Source: Paenibacillus phytorum (lineage in GTDB: Bacteria > Bacillota > Bacilli > Paenibacillales > NBRC-103111). Taken from it: DNA of 64,000 nucleotides. The notes below the pieces were generated by a model, which ran no database searches, was not told the DNA's origin, and saw only the letters and a program-made list of their open reading frames with translations. The translations under genes were made by a program, and so were the position numbers. Shown here piece after piece: positions 35,401-42,786 of this stretch (position 1 is its first letter; the number at the start of each line of letters is the position of its first letter). Location of the stretch: contig NZ_WHOA01000182.1 of NCBI RefSeq assembly GCF_013141715.1, forward strand, positions 1 to 64,000, written 5' to 3'.

Positions 35401-35508
35401 TTAGGTAATGAAACGGGGCGAATATACACGATTACGTATACGATAATCGACCATGCAGGTAATAAATCAACATCGATAAGCACAGTTCGCGTACCACATA
35501 ACCAATAA
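29401..35508 (+). CDS. Giant secreted multidomain protein: GH99-like domain plus pectinesterase-like beta-helix
   Basis: 2,035 residues from ATG 29401 (AAGGGGG upstream), with a signal peptide cleaved near VYAE. Domains in order: two concanavalin-like beta-sandwich modules (about 40-215 and 220-410); a GH99/WbsX-like catalytic domain (about 425-745; WEIKWMAEHGIDFQMYCWY, LDNWNEYGEGHFIMPAG); a beta module (about 760-920); a copper-amine-oxidase-N-like module (about 930-1050); a CBM4/9-like module (1053-1200); a Big_2 domain (1210-1293); a pectinesterase-like right-handed beta-helix (about 1295-1560; VTLTVKPDGTGDFISPKLA, IYPGVYTEK); and two Ig-like domains at the C-terminus (SGVAKTEYQVNNG; DHAGNKSTS). 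There is no SLH or sortase anchor, so it is probably released. It likely attacks and de-esterifies an acidic plant-type glycan. Confidence 0.85.
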   Translation: MKTRRRLFAILMMVCMLSTFIVNPWETSTVYAETTAAPDKAEYLLDEDFSNLATSYEPNDIVPSGWDVKRAGGSISYSFNNWFKISDTSDVLPVSMNKQIRSQNAGILTLEYRFKMPSVVNGVKWQLRSGVTEGVSLEVKNGNLVLESSDASYNLQTINANAEYGVKVIADLDAKKVQVYVNGIVKASEKSFTNDVAFVDNFHVITGDVTTGDLFFAPVKIHKGYAINEKFISTVQGPLPEDWQSQTSGGVIAVEKMDNSKPPDVFSLKMNATNATGEMSMEKSVPSQEGSLIFEYKVFIPVKMDGFSAALKNENSTVFQWLTADGKFAYKNSSGQNVAFYDYIPNLWYHVKLKLNTVTGKADLYLNGKLKVEQIDIPPSGVNRVNFSIGGSNRGSMSLDDILLYHEAAEPLDYVPAPVPANSDDELVGAQACSLWREGQHLGWDRINPYPERKPYLGYYDEGNPEVADWEIKWMAEHGIDFQMYCWYRPTGTEGKPIKEPRLGAALHDGYFNAKYSDKADFMIMWEASSSKVSGSQDFRNNVVPYWMEYYFKDPRYVVIDNKPVIGIFSYSGLKRNFGGTPAGVKAEVEYLRQAARDAGFDDVIILISNSSADASLIQEMKSDAGLDAMFAYSWGAFAGKEELQKTKLEQQRDAGSMDVVPVVSMGRDDRAWDGPAGYYATPEEFQSTGQWVKDTFVPSLPANSVGRKMVLLDNWNEYGEGHFIMPAGLNGFKYLNAIRNVFTESGEHSDTVPTEAQKERIRGLYPEGRIVPPKTVEVPPITDISPITYSKLWDFNTDGDSEGWTVAKQVYPVSIAGGHYSGTSTGSDPGLHSPTTLGISAEENPYIHIRMKNSSSDTAGQIYFITETDRTWNEAKGIGLFVRPNDSGYTDYYVPMWSNKKWTGNIQAIRFDPLTTTGDFSIDRIGLVKVPIAGVKLYLNGQPMKTVTPLEMIDGTVMLPLAEVLAKDGITTERDETGDILAIKNGSVIRVVPGQLTAYKGNTAVALQHVPVTSSYDLLVSPDALKELFGYNFAWEAFDETLYISGPFKIVGDNILTDPGMEMDTLSYSGERIAAELSATEYHSGHQSVKVTKEYAYGKILFPGIENGNEYYYSAWGKLAPGSTAGEKLRICLQYKVNGETKQVVMVTGPAMDTSTWKKAEGYFKLNETGTITNLTMYIYTDFPAAADSYYLDDVEIRPVTYANDPIPARVSGISLNKTAMEINPGTTAKLMAIIEPLNAVERAVTWSSDNPEVAIVDVNGAVFGKKEGSAHITVTSVDGGKTATSSVTVREGVYETVTLTVKPDGTGDFISPKLANDSIQESSSAKQYVILIYPGVYTEKNWVVKPYTTLRGTDRDQVILKGENAASATNSEITNQSTVWLKGTANLENLTVTAKNMRYPIHSEDNGNNKDAIHIVKNSHIEHYGNLEAVVYRQNWMAAHPGVTPPADLDPAKVWGGISGVGSHAWGYGSASGVTEIVYGSTFVSKADGWYVHNREDFTKPQISIINDSKIVSTETLKPIIIQSLGSGTKDEVIFNNTEIIGTYMVQDDSPWITQKPENQYANHADYKVTFNNSTPIGYSDEHRGRALALFSKSTSSISSVKVSGDAVPAILGQYETRDGGGGLSGYLYGYWDVSGIKVGLNANIEVNNTLGRRLGDCTIIHKTLQVIFEDGTSKTIIFNENYTNQPNTYILAKMNGVLGASGRAAEYNVTGTEYYPQVPDKQLTLQNNTQVGIPRFAAVRFDTDNNTLRLMSAADSPGSFVGITLERIIPGKSGRVLTEGIMKKSQLNGFTGNLIKGTQISIGTQAGSLIENSSAPALLVGIQTDWAYFKGDTEAPISTASVSTVTPIGSNGWYTSEVTVSIAVYDHLSGVAKTEYQVNNGAWITYTGSIPAFVEGTYKIGYRSTDKAGNVEQVKTIEFKIDQTAPLLTVQLDKTSIWPPNHEMVTVHAAVYASDAASGVASLVLTSITSNEPDSGQGDIEAIIGTPATSFQLRAERLGNETGRIYTITYTIIDHAGNKSTSISTVRVPHNQ

Positions 35509-35530
35509 GCTATGGGAAAACAGGTATGAC

Positions 35531-35953
35531 TTAAGCGTTTCTTTGGAGCTGAAGGCGAATGCCTTCACGATCGATTTGAATCCAGTATTCGACGATACGT
35601 TCGTTTTCGATGCGATACACAGCGCTGGCGATCTCAATGATGGTTTGACCAGTTGGCGGAAAGCCGTCGACTTCTCCAATGTGAGTGCCGGTCTGTTTCC
35701 AGCGAACGTAAACACGATCATCCTGTGCAATAAGCTCTTGTACTTCCAGGTGAAAATCACCGTAGGCTGCGATCATTTCCCTAACGTGATCAGCATAATT
35801 GGCAGGTGTTCGGCGAACGGTGGTTTCGTTTTCTGCGGTCATTTGATGAGCAAGCACCTGCTCGGCCATGTAGAGATTAGCTGTATCCGGCGCAATACCG
35901 GAGCGAACTTTTTCGAAAAATTGGCGTACGATTTCTGATGGAAACGTGGTCAT
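35531..35953 (-). CDS. SnoaL-like ester-cyclase family protein (NTF2 fold)
   Basis: A 140-residue protein. ATG at 35953 (minus strand) has AAGAGGTG six bases upstream; an upstream in-frame start at 35995 lacks one. EIVRQFFEKVRSG, LAHQMTAEN, VHREMIAAYGDFHLEV-type middle and DRVYVRWKQTGTH..GFPPTGQ are SnoaL/ester cyclase signatures. The fold forms a ligand-binding cone; function here is unknown. It is transcribed towards the giant gene, with only 22 bases between their ends. Confidence 0.8.
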   Translation of the reverse strand: MTTFPSEIVRQFFEKVRSGIAPDTANLYMAEQVLAHQMTAENETTVRRTPANYADHVREMIAAYGDFHLEVQELIAQDDRVYVRWKQTGTHIGEVDGFPPTGQTIIEIASAVYRIENERIVEYWIQIDREGIRLQLQRNA

Positions 35954-35996
35954 AGGGCACCTCTTCACATAATTGATTCTACTAATATTGTACATG

Positions 35997-36043
35997 AAAA
36001 CGAAATCTCACTGATCAATTTCAGAGAGATTTTCGTTTTTTTT
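35997..36043. terminator. Terminator hairpin, probably bidirectional
   Basis: AAAACGAAATCTC pairs with GAGATTTTCGTTTT across a 15-nt loop, with a T-run on the plus strand. It lies downstream of the minus-strand BNR_4 gene and upstream of the SnoaL-like gene. Confidence 0.65.
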
Positions 36044-36084
36044 ACTATTCAGCCTGAAAAAGGGGATGAAACGCTGTTATTTCA

Positions 36085-37305
36085 TTATTGTTTCCCCATA
36101 ACCGTCTTCATCTTCAACGCCGTCTCATAACCGGTGAAATGCACATAATCCCCGTGCATCCAGAGAAGGAGCGCGTCTTCTTGCCCGCTGCTCCGAGCTA
36201 GGACGGGCCTCACGTTGTTGCGGGAAGAACCGGTGGTTACGGCAGTGGACTCCCACGTTTTCCCATGATCGGCCGTATGCCAATGCTCAATCTCGAATAT
36301 GCCGTTCACCGAACGGGATAGGTAGACGTTGGCTGGATCGGCATGATCCAGTATAAGACCGCCTGAGTAGAAGGGCTCCCGTTCCACGGCGTCTTGCACG
36401 GTTTGCGGGAACCAGGAGCCGCCGGCTGTCATTTCATGATTCTCCCAGGAATCGCCGTTCCAATAGCTGTACCAATAGCGGTGGTCCGTATCGGAGTGGA
36501 AGACGGCGTACACGATGGCAGGACGACCGCTGGCGTCCACCGCAATATCCCAGATCCAGGCCTTCGCATCGTGCAGGATCCCGTCGAACACGACATCGGC
36601 ATCGCGGGGAAGCATGGGAAGGCCGGAGGCCGGCTTAATGGCTGATCTGTCCGCACGATAGACGATACCGTCTTGGATGCAGGCGAAATATATACAGTTA
36701 TGCGGCTCTATATTGGGGTGTCCGTCGGTAAAAGCAAAGTAGATCGTATCCTCCCCGTTGCCCGCATACTTGACGTATGGGCGGGCTCCATCTCCCATTA
36801 TTAAGGTTTGGGGCTCCGACCATGCGCCTTCTTCATCTGGACAGGTACTAAAGTTCGGTTTGAAATTGCCGCCCCGCCAGAACAAATACAGCTTCCGTTC
36901 CTGGCCGACATAGATCGGATTGGGGTACGTATAACCGTGCATGCCGCTCGTATTCTCCGGAAGTTCCTGTTCGGCGCTGAAGGATGTGATATCCTCGGCA
37001 GTTTCCATCTTGCGGTAATACATCGTCTTCCCGTTATGAGCTGAATAATAGATTATTGCGCGTCCATCGGCAGGAAAATAGAGCGAAGGATTCGCATGGT
37101 CGTCCTGTTGCAGACTTGGCTTAATCGTTACGGAGTCGAGGGTCCCGTCACGATGATCGTACGTACCGATCATGACGTGGCCATGTCTCGTTAACCAGCC
37201 GACATATGTACGGTCCTGCTGCCCGACATAACGGACTGCCCGCGGGTCGGCGAAGAAACACCACGCCCCGTCCTCTGTAAAACTTGCATAATTCTCTCCT
37301 CGCAT
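36085..37305 (-). CDS. BNR_4-type beta-propeller protein, candidate polysaccharide lyase or glycan-binding protein
   Basis: A 406-residue protein. ATG 37305 is preceded by AAGGAGG at nine bases; frames up to GTG 37350 are possible. Repeating blade motifs (RTYVGWLTRHGHVMIG, PSLYFPADGRAIIYYS, RKLYLFWRGG, DTIYFAFTDGHPN, RPAIVYAVFHSDTDH) indicate a seven-bladed propeller of the BNR_4 family. Polysaccharide lyases such as ulvan lyases PL24/PL25 share this fold, and several put a His/Arg/Tyr centre in it (here HDAKAWIWDIAV, SDTDHRYWYS). There is no signal peptide, so it probably acts in the cytoplasm. It is divergent from the aldo/keto reductase gene, with a shared control region at 37306-37567. 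Confidence 0.7.
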   Translation of the reverse strand: MRGENYASFTEDGAWCFFADPRAVRYVGQQDRTYVGWLTRHGHVMIGTYDHRDGTLDSVTIKPSLQQDDHANPSLYFPADGRAIIYYSAHNGKTMYYRKMETAEDITSFSAEQELPENTSGMHGYTYPNPIYVGQERKLYLFWRGGNFKPNFSTCPDEEGAWSEPQTLIMGDGARPYVKYAGNGEDTIYFAFTDGHPNIEPHNCIYFACIQDGIVYRADRSAIKPASGLPMLPRDADVVFDGILHDAKAWIWDIAVDASGRPAIVYAVFHSDTDHRYWYSYWNGDSWENHEMTAGGSWFPQTVQDAVEREPFYSGGLILDHADPANVYLSRSVNGIFEIEHWHTADHGKTWESTAVTTGSSRNNVRPVLARSSGQEDALLLWMHGDYVHFTGYETALKMKTVMGKQ

Positions 37306-37484
37306 AGAAATCGAATCCTCCTTCATATGCTTTTTCGTCCCTTCTTGCACTCGGACGCGGGATACGTGGAAATGTCCAGATAAGGAAACGCCATCATGTT
37401 GGTTGCTATTCCATCAGCTGCCAATAGGTCAAGTTCCTACATTCTACATCATCCGCTATAGGCTGTGAAGTTCGAATTTGGCGT

Positions 37485-37547
37485 GTTTTTTCTGGCAGAT
37501 CGACCAAGAAAGCCTCTTCGTAAATTCCTTATACTTAAAGGTGATTC
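37485..37547 (+). promoter_or_regulatory. Promoter element shared with the YesM/YesN operon
   Basis: TTTTTTCTGGCAGATCGACC, then AAGAAAGC, then CCTTATACTTAAAG, then GATTC. It is matched nearly base for base at 48348-48408. TATACT (37530-37535) makes a -10 box; no consensus -35 exists at the right distance and the conserved AAGAAAGC lies there instead, as in activator-dependent promoters. Confidence 0.6.
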
Positions 37548-37567
37548 GAGGGAGGATGGTGCTTCTT

Positions 37568-38578
37568 ATGAAATATCGGAAATTCGGCAATACGGAATGG
37601 GACGTTTCGGAGATCGGTTTCGGAGGCTGGCAGATTGGCGGTGGCGGGGCTTTCGGACAAGTGGACGACTGCGAGTCGGTTAAAACCTTGCTTGAAGCGT
37701 GGGACCGGGGTATCAATCTGGTAGATACGGCTCAAATGTACGGGAAAGGCCACTCCGAGGAAGTCATCGGCATGGCGCTCAAGGAATGGAATCGTGATCA
37801 TATTTATATAGCTTCCAAGGTTCAGCCTGTTCAATGGCCTCATCCGAATGAGATTGATCCGGATATGACAGGCCGTTATCCCGAAGCTCACATTCGCAAG
37901 CAGTGCGAGGACAGCTTGACTAGGCTAGGTGTGGAAGCGATTGATTTGTATCAGCTGCATGGCTGGTTTCCGAAGGGGTTGGAGGATCGAGAATGGCATG
38001 AGGCGTTGACGGAGCTGCAGAAGGAAGGTAAAATCCGCGAGTTCGGCGTGTCGATTCGCGATTATCGTCCGCAGGACGGTATTGCACTTGCTGAGGCTGG
38101 GCTGATCCAAGCCCAACAGGTTGTTTATAATGTTTTTGAACAGCGGCCAGCGGAAGAACTGTTTCCGGTGTGTAAGAAGAGCGGATTGGCTGTGCTTGCC
38201 AGGGTACCATTTGATGAAGGCTCGCTGATCGGCAGCTGGACGCCGGAAACCTACGAGACTTTCGCGCCAGGCGATGTTAGACGGAGCTATTTCAAGGGCG
38301 ATCGTTTCGTGCGGACGCTTGAGAAGGTGGAAGCGATCAAACAGACGATCCGTGAATACGATGCTACTATGACGCTTGCCGAAGTTGCGCTCCGCTTCTG
38401 TCTATCGGATGAAGCTGTGAGCTGCGTCATTCCGGGTATGCGCAACGCCAAGGAATTGGAAGCCAATCTCAAGGTTTCGGACGGGAAGCCGTTGCCGGCT
38501 GAGCTGCTTGAGCAGCTGAAATCGTTCAATTGGCCGCGCAATTATCATAATCCGGACACGCTGGTGGATCCGTTATGA
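37568..38578 (+). CDS. Aldo/keto reductase
   Basis: A 336-residue NADPH-type oxidoreductase with the (beta/alpha)8 AKR fold. MKYRKFGNTEWDVSEIGFGGW, the catalytic D and Y in NLVDTAQMYGKGHSEEVIG (about residues 52-70), K in YIASKVQP, H in LYQLHGW, and C-terminal RFCLSDEAVSCVIPGM (about 275-290) are clear. The start is ATG 37568, with GGGAGG 12 bases upstream. The next small ORF starts inside this gene's stop codon (ATGA). In this locus it may reduce a keto-sugar or a sugar aldehyde. Confidence 0.9.
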   Translation: MKYRKFGNTEWDVSEIGFGGWQIGGGGAFGQVDDCESVKTLLEAWDRGINLVDTAQMYGKGHSEEVIGMALKEWNRDHIYIASKVQPVQWPHPNEIDPDMTGRYPEAHIRKQCEDSLTRLGVEAIDLYQLHGWFPKGLEDREWHEALTELQKEGKIREFGVSIRDYRPQDGIALAEAGLIQAQQVVYNVFEQRPAEELFPVCKKSGLAVLARVPFDEGSLIGSWTPETYETFAPGDVRRSYFKGDRFVRTLEKVEAIKQTIREYDATMTLAEVALRFCLSDEAVSCVIPGMRNAKELEANLKVSDGKPLPAELLEQLKSFNWPRNYHNPDTLVDPL

Positions 38579-38736
38579 GCGCTTTTGCCAGATTCCGGCA
38601 GCGTCTAAAGGAGAAGGCTGACGATGTCCGGGCCCGTCCCGTCACACTGGCCAACGGAATCAATCACCCTGACCGCGCGCTGCATGCCCAGCTGGCGGAA
38701 CTGATCGAAGCCCGAATATTCGAAGAACACGAATAA
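38575..38736 (+). CDS. Small 53-residue protein translationally coupled to the aldo/keto reductase
   Basis: ATG 38575 overlaps the reductase stop codon by four bases (ATGA). The protein starts MSAFARFRQRLKEKADDVRA and ends AELIEARIFEEHE, is charged and largely helical, and has a GC-rich codon pattern like its neighbours. GGAG is not needed because of the coupling. The next gene starts 26 bases on. The tight overlap argues for a real gene, but I know no family for it. A short helical adaptor or regulator is possible. Confidence 0.55.
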   Translation: MSAFARFRQRLKEKADDVRARPVTLANGINHPDRALHAQLAELIEARIFEEHE

Positions 38737-38761
38737 CGCTACAGAAAGCGGGGAGAGCCTC

Positions 38762-41605
38762 ATGTTCGAAAAGGCTAATTGGATATGGAAGACGGGAGAC
38801 CGGAGACCGATTAATGAGCACATCTGCTTTCGGAAAACGTTCGAATGGGCGGCTGCGTTATCCAATCGAGCGATGCTGTCCATCACTGCGGATACCAAGT
38901 ACAGGCTGTGGGTAAATGGGACGGAGCTTGGAGAAGGTCCTATTCGTTCGACCGCAGACCACTGGTATTACGATGAGTTTGATATTACTCACCTATTACG
39001 GCCTGGCGCTAATGCGATTGCCGTGAAGGTCTGGCACTACGGTCATTCCAATTATCAATATGTTGAGAATGAAGCGGGCCTCATTGCTCAATTATCGCTG
39101 CACGGCTCCGCCGGTATTCAAGCGATAGGCACGGATGAAACATGGCTCTACCTTAGACATGAGGGATACGATGCCGATGTCGTCAAGCGTAATGTGAATA
39201 TTGGTTGGATGGAAATATACGATGCCAATGCGATGAGTGAACAATGGGTGCTTCCTTCTTACGACGACAGGAACTGGGCGCGTAGTGAAGTTGTCGCTCC
39301 CTATGGAGGTGTACCTTGGGGGGAGCTGTATCCCCGAGGTATCGAGCCGTTGTCCACGGAGATCGTCAGGCCGAAGCAGATCATCGCGCTTAGCGAGATT
39401 GTACCTATCCTCCAAGTGATATCCGTCAATATGCGTGAGAACCTGTATCCCGAGTCGCGCGATGCGAATGCGAAAATATTCAGCGGATTTTTGGCGGTTA
39501 AGCTGGTGGCTGGGGCTGAAGCCTGCGGCCGCTTAACGTTCGCACATTCCAAGTGGAACGGCGTTCAGGGACGGTTCAGGATCGATGACCGCTGGTATGT
39601 TCATAATGATGAGATTCAGGTGGCTGCCGGCGAGCATCTGTTCTTGATGGAAATTTGCGGCGTTCATAATGATTTGTTCTCCCATATGGAAATCGATTTC
39701 GATACGGAACTGCGGTTCGCTCATCCATTTGAGGGCAATCAAGATGCCTCATTCGTTACCATTGGCCCGTTCGAGACGATCGAGTCGTATGCCGACGGCT
39801 TCCAGCCTGTATACGGGGGCGTTGAGAAAAGCACGGGTTTGAATCACGAGCATCCGCTGCTGCTGGAAATCGGGGCTTGCTCCACATTGACTGCATTAGA
39901 GGCGTACAAAGACATGTGCAAGGACGTACATCCAAGGCATGTGCTTGTTAATAAAATGATCTACTCGTTGATGATGCGTAAACGAGTAGTCAAGTACTAT
40001 CCCGTTACGAACCGGCTGGAGCGGATGCTCCATGATCATCTGCTGCCGACTGAGCTGCCCGTTCCCGTGGAAGACGGGGATATAGAAATCGTTTTGGATT
40101 TCGGGAAAATTTACGTAGGGACAATCGAGCTAGAAGTAGATGCCCAACAAGGGACGGTGATCGATGTATACGGCTTCGAAAACCGCGTCAACGGCGTCAA
40201 TGCATATACATCCGGCTGCAATAATTCATTCCGGTACATATGCCGCGATGGTAGGCAGGTGTTCAAGAGCTTCGCCCGGATGGGCTTCCGTTATTTGATC
40301 GTCACGGTGCGTAAGGCTGATGCACAGATTCGGATTCACCGGCTCCAGCTGCACCAGTCCAGCTACCCGGCTACGGATAAGGCGTTATTCCGCTGTTCGG
40401 ATCCCTTGCTGAATGACATTTGGGAAATTTCCAGACATACGTCGCAGATGTGCATGGAGGATACGTTCGTCGATTGTCCCACCTATGAGCAGGTATTCTG
40501 GGTAGGGGACTGCCGGGTGAGCGCGCTTGTCAACTATCAGTTGTTCGGTTCCTATGAGCTCGTCAGGCATTGCTTGGAAATGGTACCGCGGTCGAGGAGT
40601 CAAAGTCCGCTGCTGCTTGCTTTACTGCCAACCGATTGGCAGGCGGCTATTCCGATGTGGACTTTCAGCTGGATTATCGCCTGCAAGGAATATGTCGATT
40701 ACAGCGGCGATAGCACGTTCGTCGAGGCGATCTATCCGGAAATCCGGGAAACGCTCGATGCGTATAGGGGCTTTCTCAACAAAGACGGCCTGTTTGATAC
40801 CAGCTCTTGGAATATGCTCGATTGGGCGCCAATCGATATTCCCAATGTCGGCGTAGTCACAGCGCAGCAGGCGCAGCTGGCCCAGTGCCACCGGATCGCA
40901 GCGAAGATGGCGGAATCGCTCGGATTGCATAGCGAGGCGGAAACTCTGCTCAATCACGCGGAGCAGTTGAAGCTGGCGATTCAGGAGCATTTGTGGGATG
41001 AAGATGCTCAAGATTACCTAGACGGTATCCACCGTAACGGCAAGCCTTCGACAACGCGAAGTCTCCAGACGCATGTGCTGCTGTATCTGGCCGACTGCCT
41101 TGGAGAGCGACAGGCAGCCGTTATCAATCCCAAGCTGCTAAACCCGCCGGAGGATTGGATTAAGATTGGCTCGCCTTTTTTCTCATTCTATCTGTTCGAG
41201 GTGTGGCAGCGCTTCGGCGAACTCGATCGCACGCTGGCGCAGATCAGGACGGACTGGGGCAAGATGATCCGATACGGCGCTACCACCACTTGGGAAACGT
41301 TTCATGTATTCCCGAGGAGCCATGCGCACGCATGGTCTGCTGCGCCGGCTTTTGTTCTTGGCAATCAGCTGTTGGGCGTTGAAAAGTTGGAGGAGGGCTA
41401 CCGCAAAATTCGAATCGCCCCCCCTGTTACGGAGCTGCTTTGGGCGGATGGGATCGTTCCGACTGCTTACGGACGTATCGATGTATCGTGGTCGAAGAAA
41501 GAGGATAAACGAGTGATGCGCGTATCTGTTCCGCGAGACATCCAAGTCGAGGCTGCACCGGAGCGGTCGGAGGATTGGGACATTCAGATTCATGTGATTG
41601 GATAG
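38762..41605 (+). CDS. GH78-like alpha-L-rhamnosidase
   Basis: A 947-residue protein, cytoplasmic (no signal peptide). N-terminal beta-sandwich domains (FEKANWIWKTGDRR, ITADTKYRLWVNGTELGEGP, about residues 1-320) precede the (alpha/alpha)6 barrel. The catalytic region is CMEDTFVDCPTYEQVFWVGD (about residues 562-581), aligned with the CPQRDE..WTGD motif of bacterial rhamnosidases; GATTTWETF (about 840) and the closing beta-sandwich follow. It should remove terminal alpha-L-rhamnose from imported oligosaccharides. RBS GGGGAG is well spaced. The upstream reductase and small ORF probably form one operon with it. Confidence 0.85.
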   Translation: MFEKANWIWKTGDRRPINEHICFRKTFEWAAALSNRAMLSITADTKYRLWVNGTELGEGPIRSTADHWYYDEFDITHLLRPGANAIAVKVWHYGHSNYQYVENEAGLIAQLSLHGSAGIQAIGTDETWLYLRHEGYDADVVKRNVNIGWMEIYDANAMSEQWVLPSYDDRNWARSEVVAPYGGVPWGELYPRGIEPLSTEIVRPKQIIALSEIVPILQVISVNMRENLYPESRDANAKIFSGFLAVKLVAGAEACGRLTFAHSKWNGVQGRFRIDDRWYVHNDEIQVAAGEHLFLMEICGVHNDLFSHMEIDFDTELRFAHPFEGNQDASFVTIGPFETIESYADGFQPVYGGVEKSTGLNHEHPLLLEIGACSTLTALEAYKDMCKDVHPRHVLVNKMIYSLMMRKRVVKYYPVTNRLERMLHDHLLPTELPVPVEDGDIEIVLDFGKIYVGTIELEVDAQQGTVIDVYGFENRVNGVNAYTSGCNNSFRYICRDGRQVFKSFARMGFRYLIVTVRKADAQIRIHRLQLHQSSYPATDKALFRCSDPLLNDIWEISRHTSQMCMEDTFVDCPTYEQVFWVGDCRVSALVNYQLFGSYELVRHCLEMVPRSRSQSPLLLALLPTDWQAAIPMWTFSWIIACKEYVDYSGDSTFVEAIYPEIRETLDAYRGFLNKDGLFDTSSWNMLDWAPIDIPNVGVVTAQQAQLAQCHRIAAKMAESLGLHSEAETLLNHAEQLKLAIQEHLWDEDAQDYLDGIHRNGKPSTTRSLQTHVLLYLADCLGERQAAVINPKLLNPPEDWIKIGSPFFSFYLFEVWQRFGELDRTLAQIRTDWGKMIRYGATTTWETFHVFPRSHAHAWSAAPAFVLGNQLLGVEKLEEGYRKIRIAPPVTELLWADGIVPTAYGRIDVSWSKKEDKRVMRVSVPRDIQVEAAPERSEDWDIQIHVIG

Positions 41606-41678
41606 CTCCGGTTAGGTGTGGCCTGTGGCAGCCTGTGGCATGGATGGCTAACAGGGAGGGGAGCTCGTTCGCGCTCGA

Positions 41679-41706
41679 GCCATCAGTGCCACGGGGGGCT
41701 GATGGC
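41679..41706. terminator. Hairpin between convergent genes
   Basis: A perfect 8-bp stem GCCATCAG/CTGATGGC with a 12-nt loop lies between the rhamnosidase and the minus-strand AraC gene. There is no T-run, so its terminator activity is uncertain. Just upstream a 10-bp direct repeat (GCCTGTGGCA) occurs twice. Confidence 0.4.
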
Positions 41707-41722
41707 GTAAGCGTTGCTAATG

Positions 41723-42607
41723 TTAAATCTCCTTCTGGCTTTTGCGGAATTTCCCGGGCGAGAGCCCGGTCATCTGTTTGAAAAGTTTATTGAAAAAGCT
41801 CAAGTCGTCGAAACCGACCTCCTGGGCAATCTGCAAAATGTTGCTGTTTGTAGAAAGCATCAGCTCTTTGGCCATGCGTATGCGAATTTCGTTGCGGAAT
41901 TCGATGAAGGTTTTGCCCATGTACATCTTAAACCTGGATGTGAAGGCGGACTGGCTCATGGCGCACATCTGGCTGACTTGGGCAAGCGACAGCGGATTCG
42001 CGTGATGCAGCTCGATAAACTCGGCTACGCGCTCGATTACTTTATGCTCGGAGGCTAGCGCCGTCATCGGTTTGTGCAGCATCTGATCGTAGCAGCGACT
42101 GAGGAATACGAACATTTCGATTAGCCGGGTCTTCACGAGCAGGCGATAACCGAGCTTCTTCTCCGTGTATTCGCTGAGGATGCGGTCAAGCAGCTGCTTC
42201 ATCTCGATCCTTTGGTGCGGATTCAGTCTGAGATGGGATTGGAAGTGGACCGACTGCCGCAGAAAAGGCTCCACGTAGAAAAAGTCGACGAACGACGTTA
42301 CGTTGGATAACGATTGCAGTTCGTGACTCAGGATCGAAGGAGCAAACAGGATGTTGTAAACGATGAGGTGCTCGTCAATTATATAGGCATGCTCTACATC
42401 TGGCTCGATGACGAAGACATCGCCTTCTTGGATTCTGTATTCCGTTCCGGAATAGATATGGCGCCCCGATCCTTCCACCACATACACAAACTCGATAAAT
42501 TCATGCGAATGCGGCAAAACCGATTCTTTTCTTTTGGACGTGTACTGCTCGAGATGAAAGGGGAAATCGTGGGCTTCCAAGTAGCTTTCATTCTGAAATC
42601 GGGTCAT
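41723..42607 (-). CDS. AraC/XylS-family regulator with cupin sensing domain
   Basis: A 294-residue protein. The N-terminal half is a cupin (LPHSHEFIEFVYVVEGSGRH, EGDVFVIEPDVEHAY, about residues 28-75). The C-terminal AraC domain has two helix-turn-helices (LSLAQVSQMCAMSQSAFTSRF and ILQIAQEVGFDDLSFFNKLFKQ) ending in GLSPGKFRK. It resembles RhaS/RhaR-type regulators that respond to a sugar in the cytoplasm. It is divergent from the PhyH gene, with a shared 179-bp gap. Confidence 0.9.
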   Translation of the reverse strand: MTRFQNESYLEAHDFPFHLEQYTSKRKESVLPHSHEFIEFVYVVEGSGRHIYSGTEYRIQEGDVFVIEPDVEHAYIIDEHLIVYNILFAPSILSHELQSLSNVTSFVDFFYVEPFLRQSVHFQSHLRLNPHQRIEMKQLLDRILSEYTEKKLGYRLLVKTRLIEMFVFLSRCYDQMLHKPMTALASEHKVIERVAEFIELHHANPLSLAQVSQMCAMSQSAFTSRFKMYMGKTFIEFRNEIRIRMAKELMLSTNSNILQIAQEVGFDDLSFFNKLFKQMTGLSPGKFRKSQKEI

Positions 42608-42786
42608 CGGGCAAGACCTCCGGGAAGGATGATAAGTGCTTCAATTCCTTTTATCATAGAGTATTTCCAGGAAGAAGAAAAGCTGGTAAATCACCTTGAA
42701 ACTCTGACGGATTCACCAAGTCTGCTCCCTTTTACGCGTGATATAGTGATACCAAAGTACAGAAAGTACAAAAGGAGCTGGCTGTC

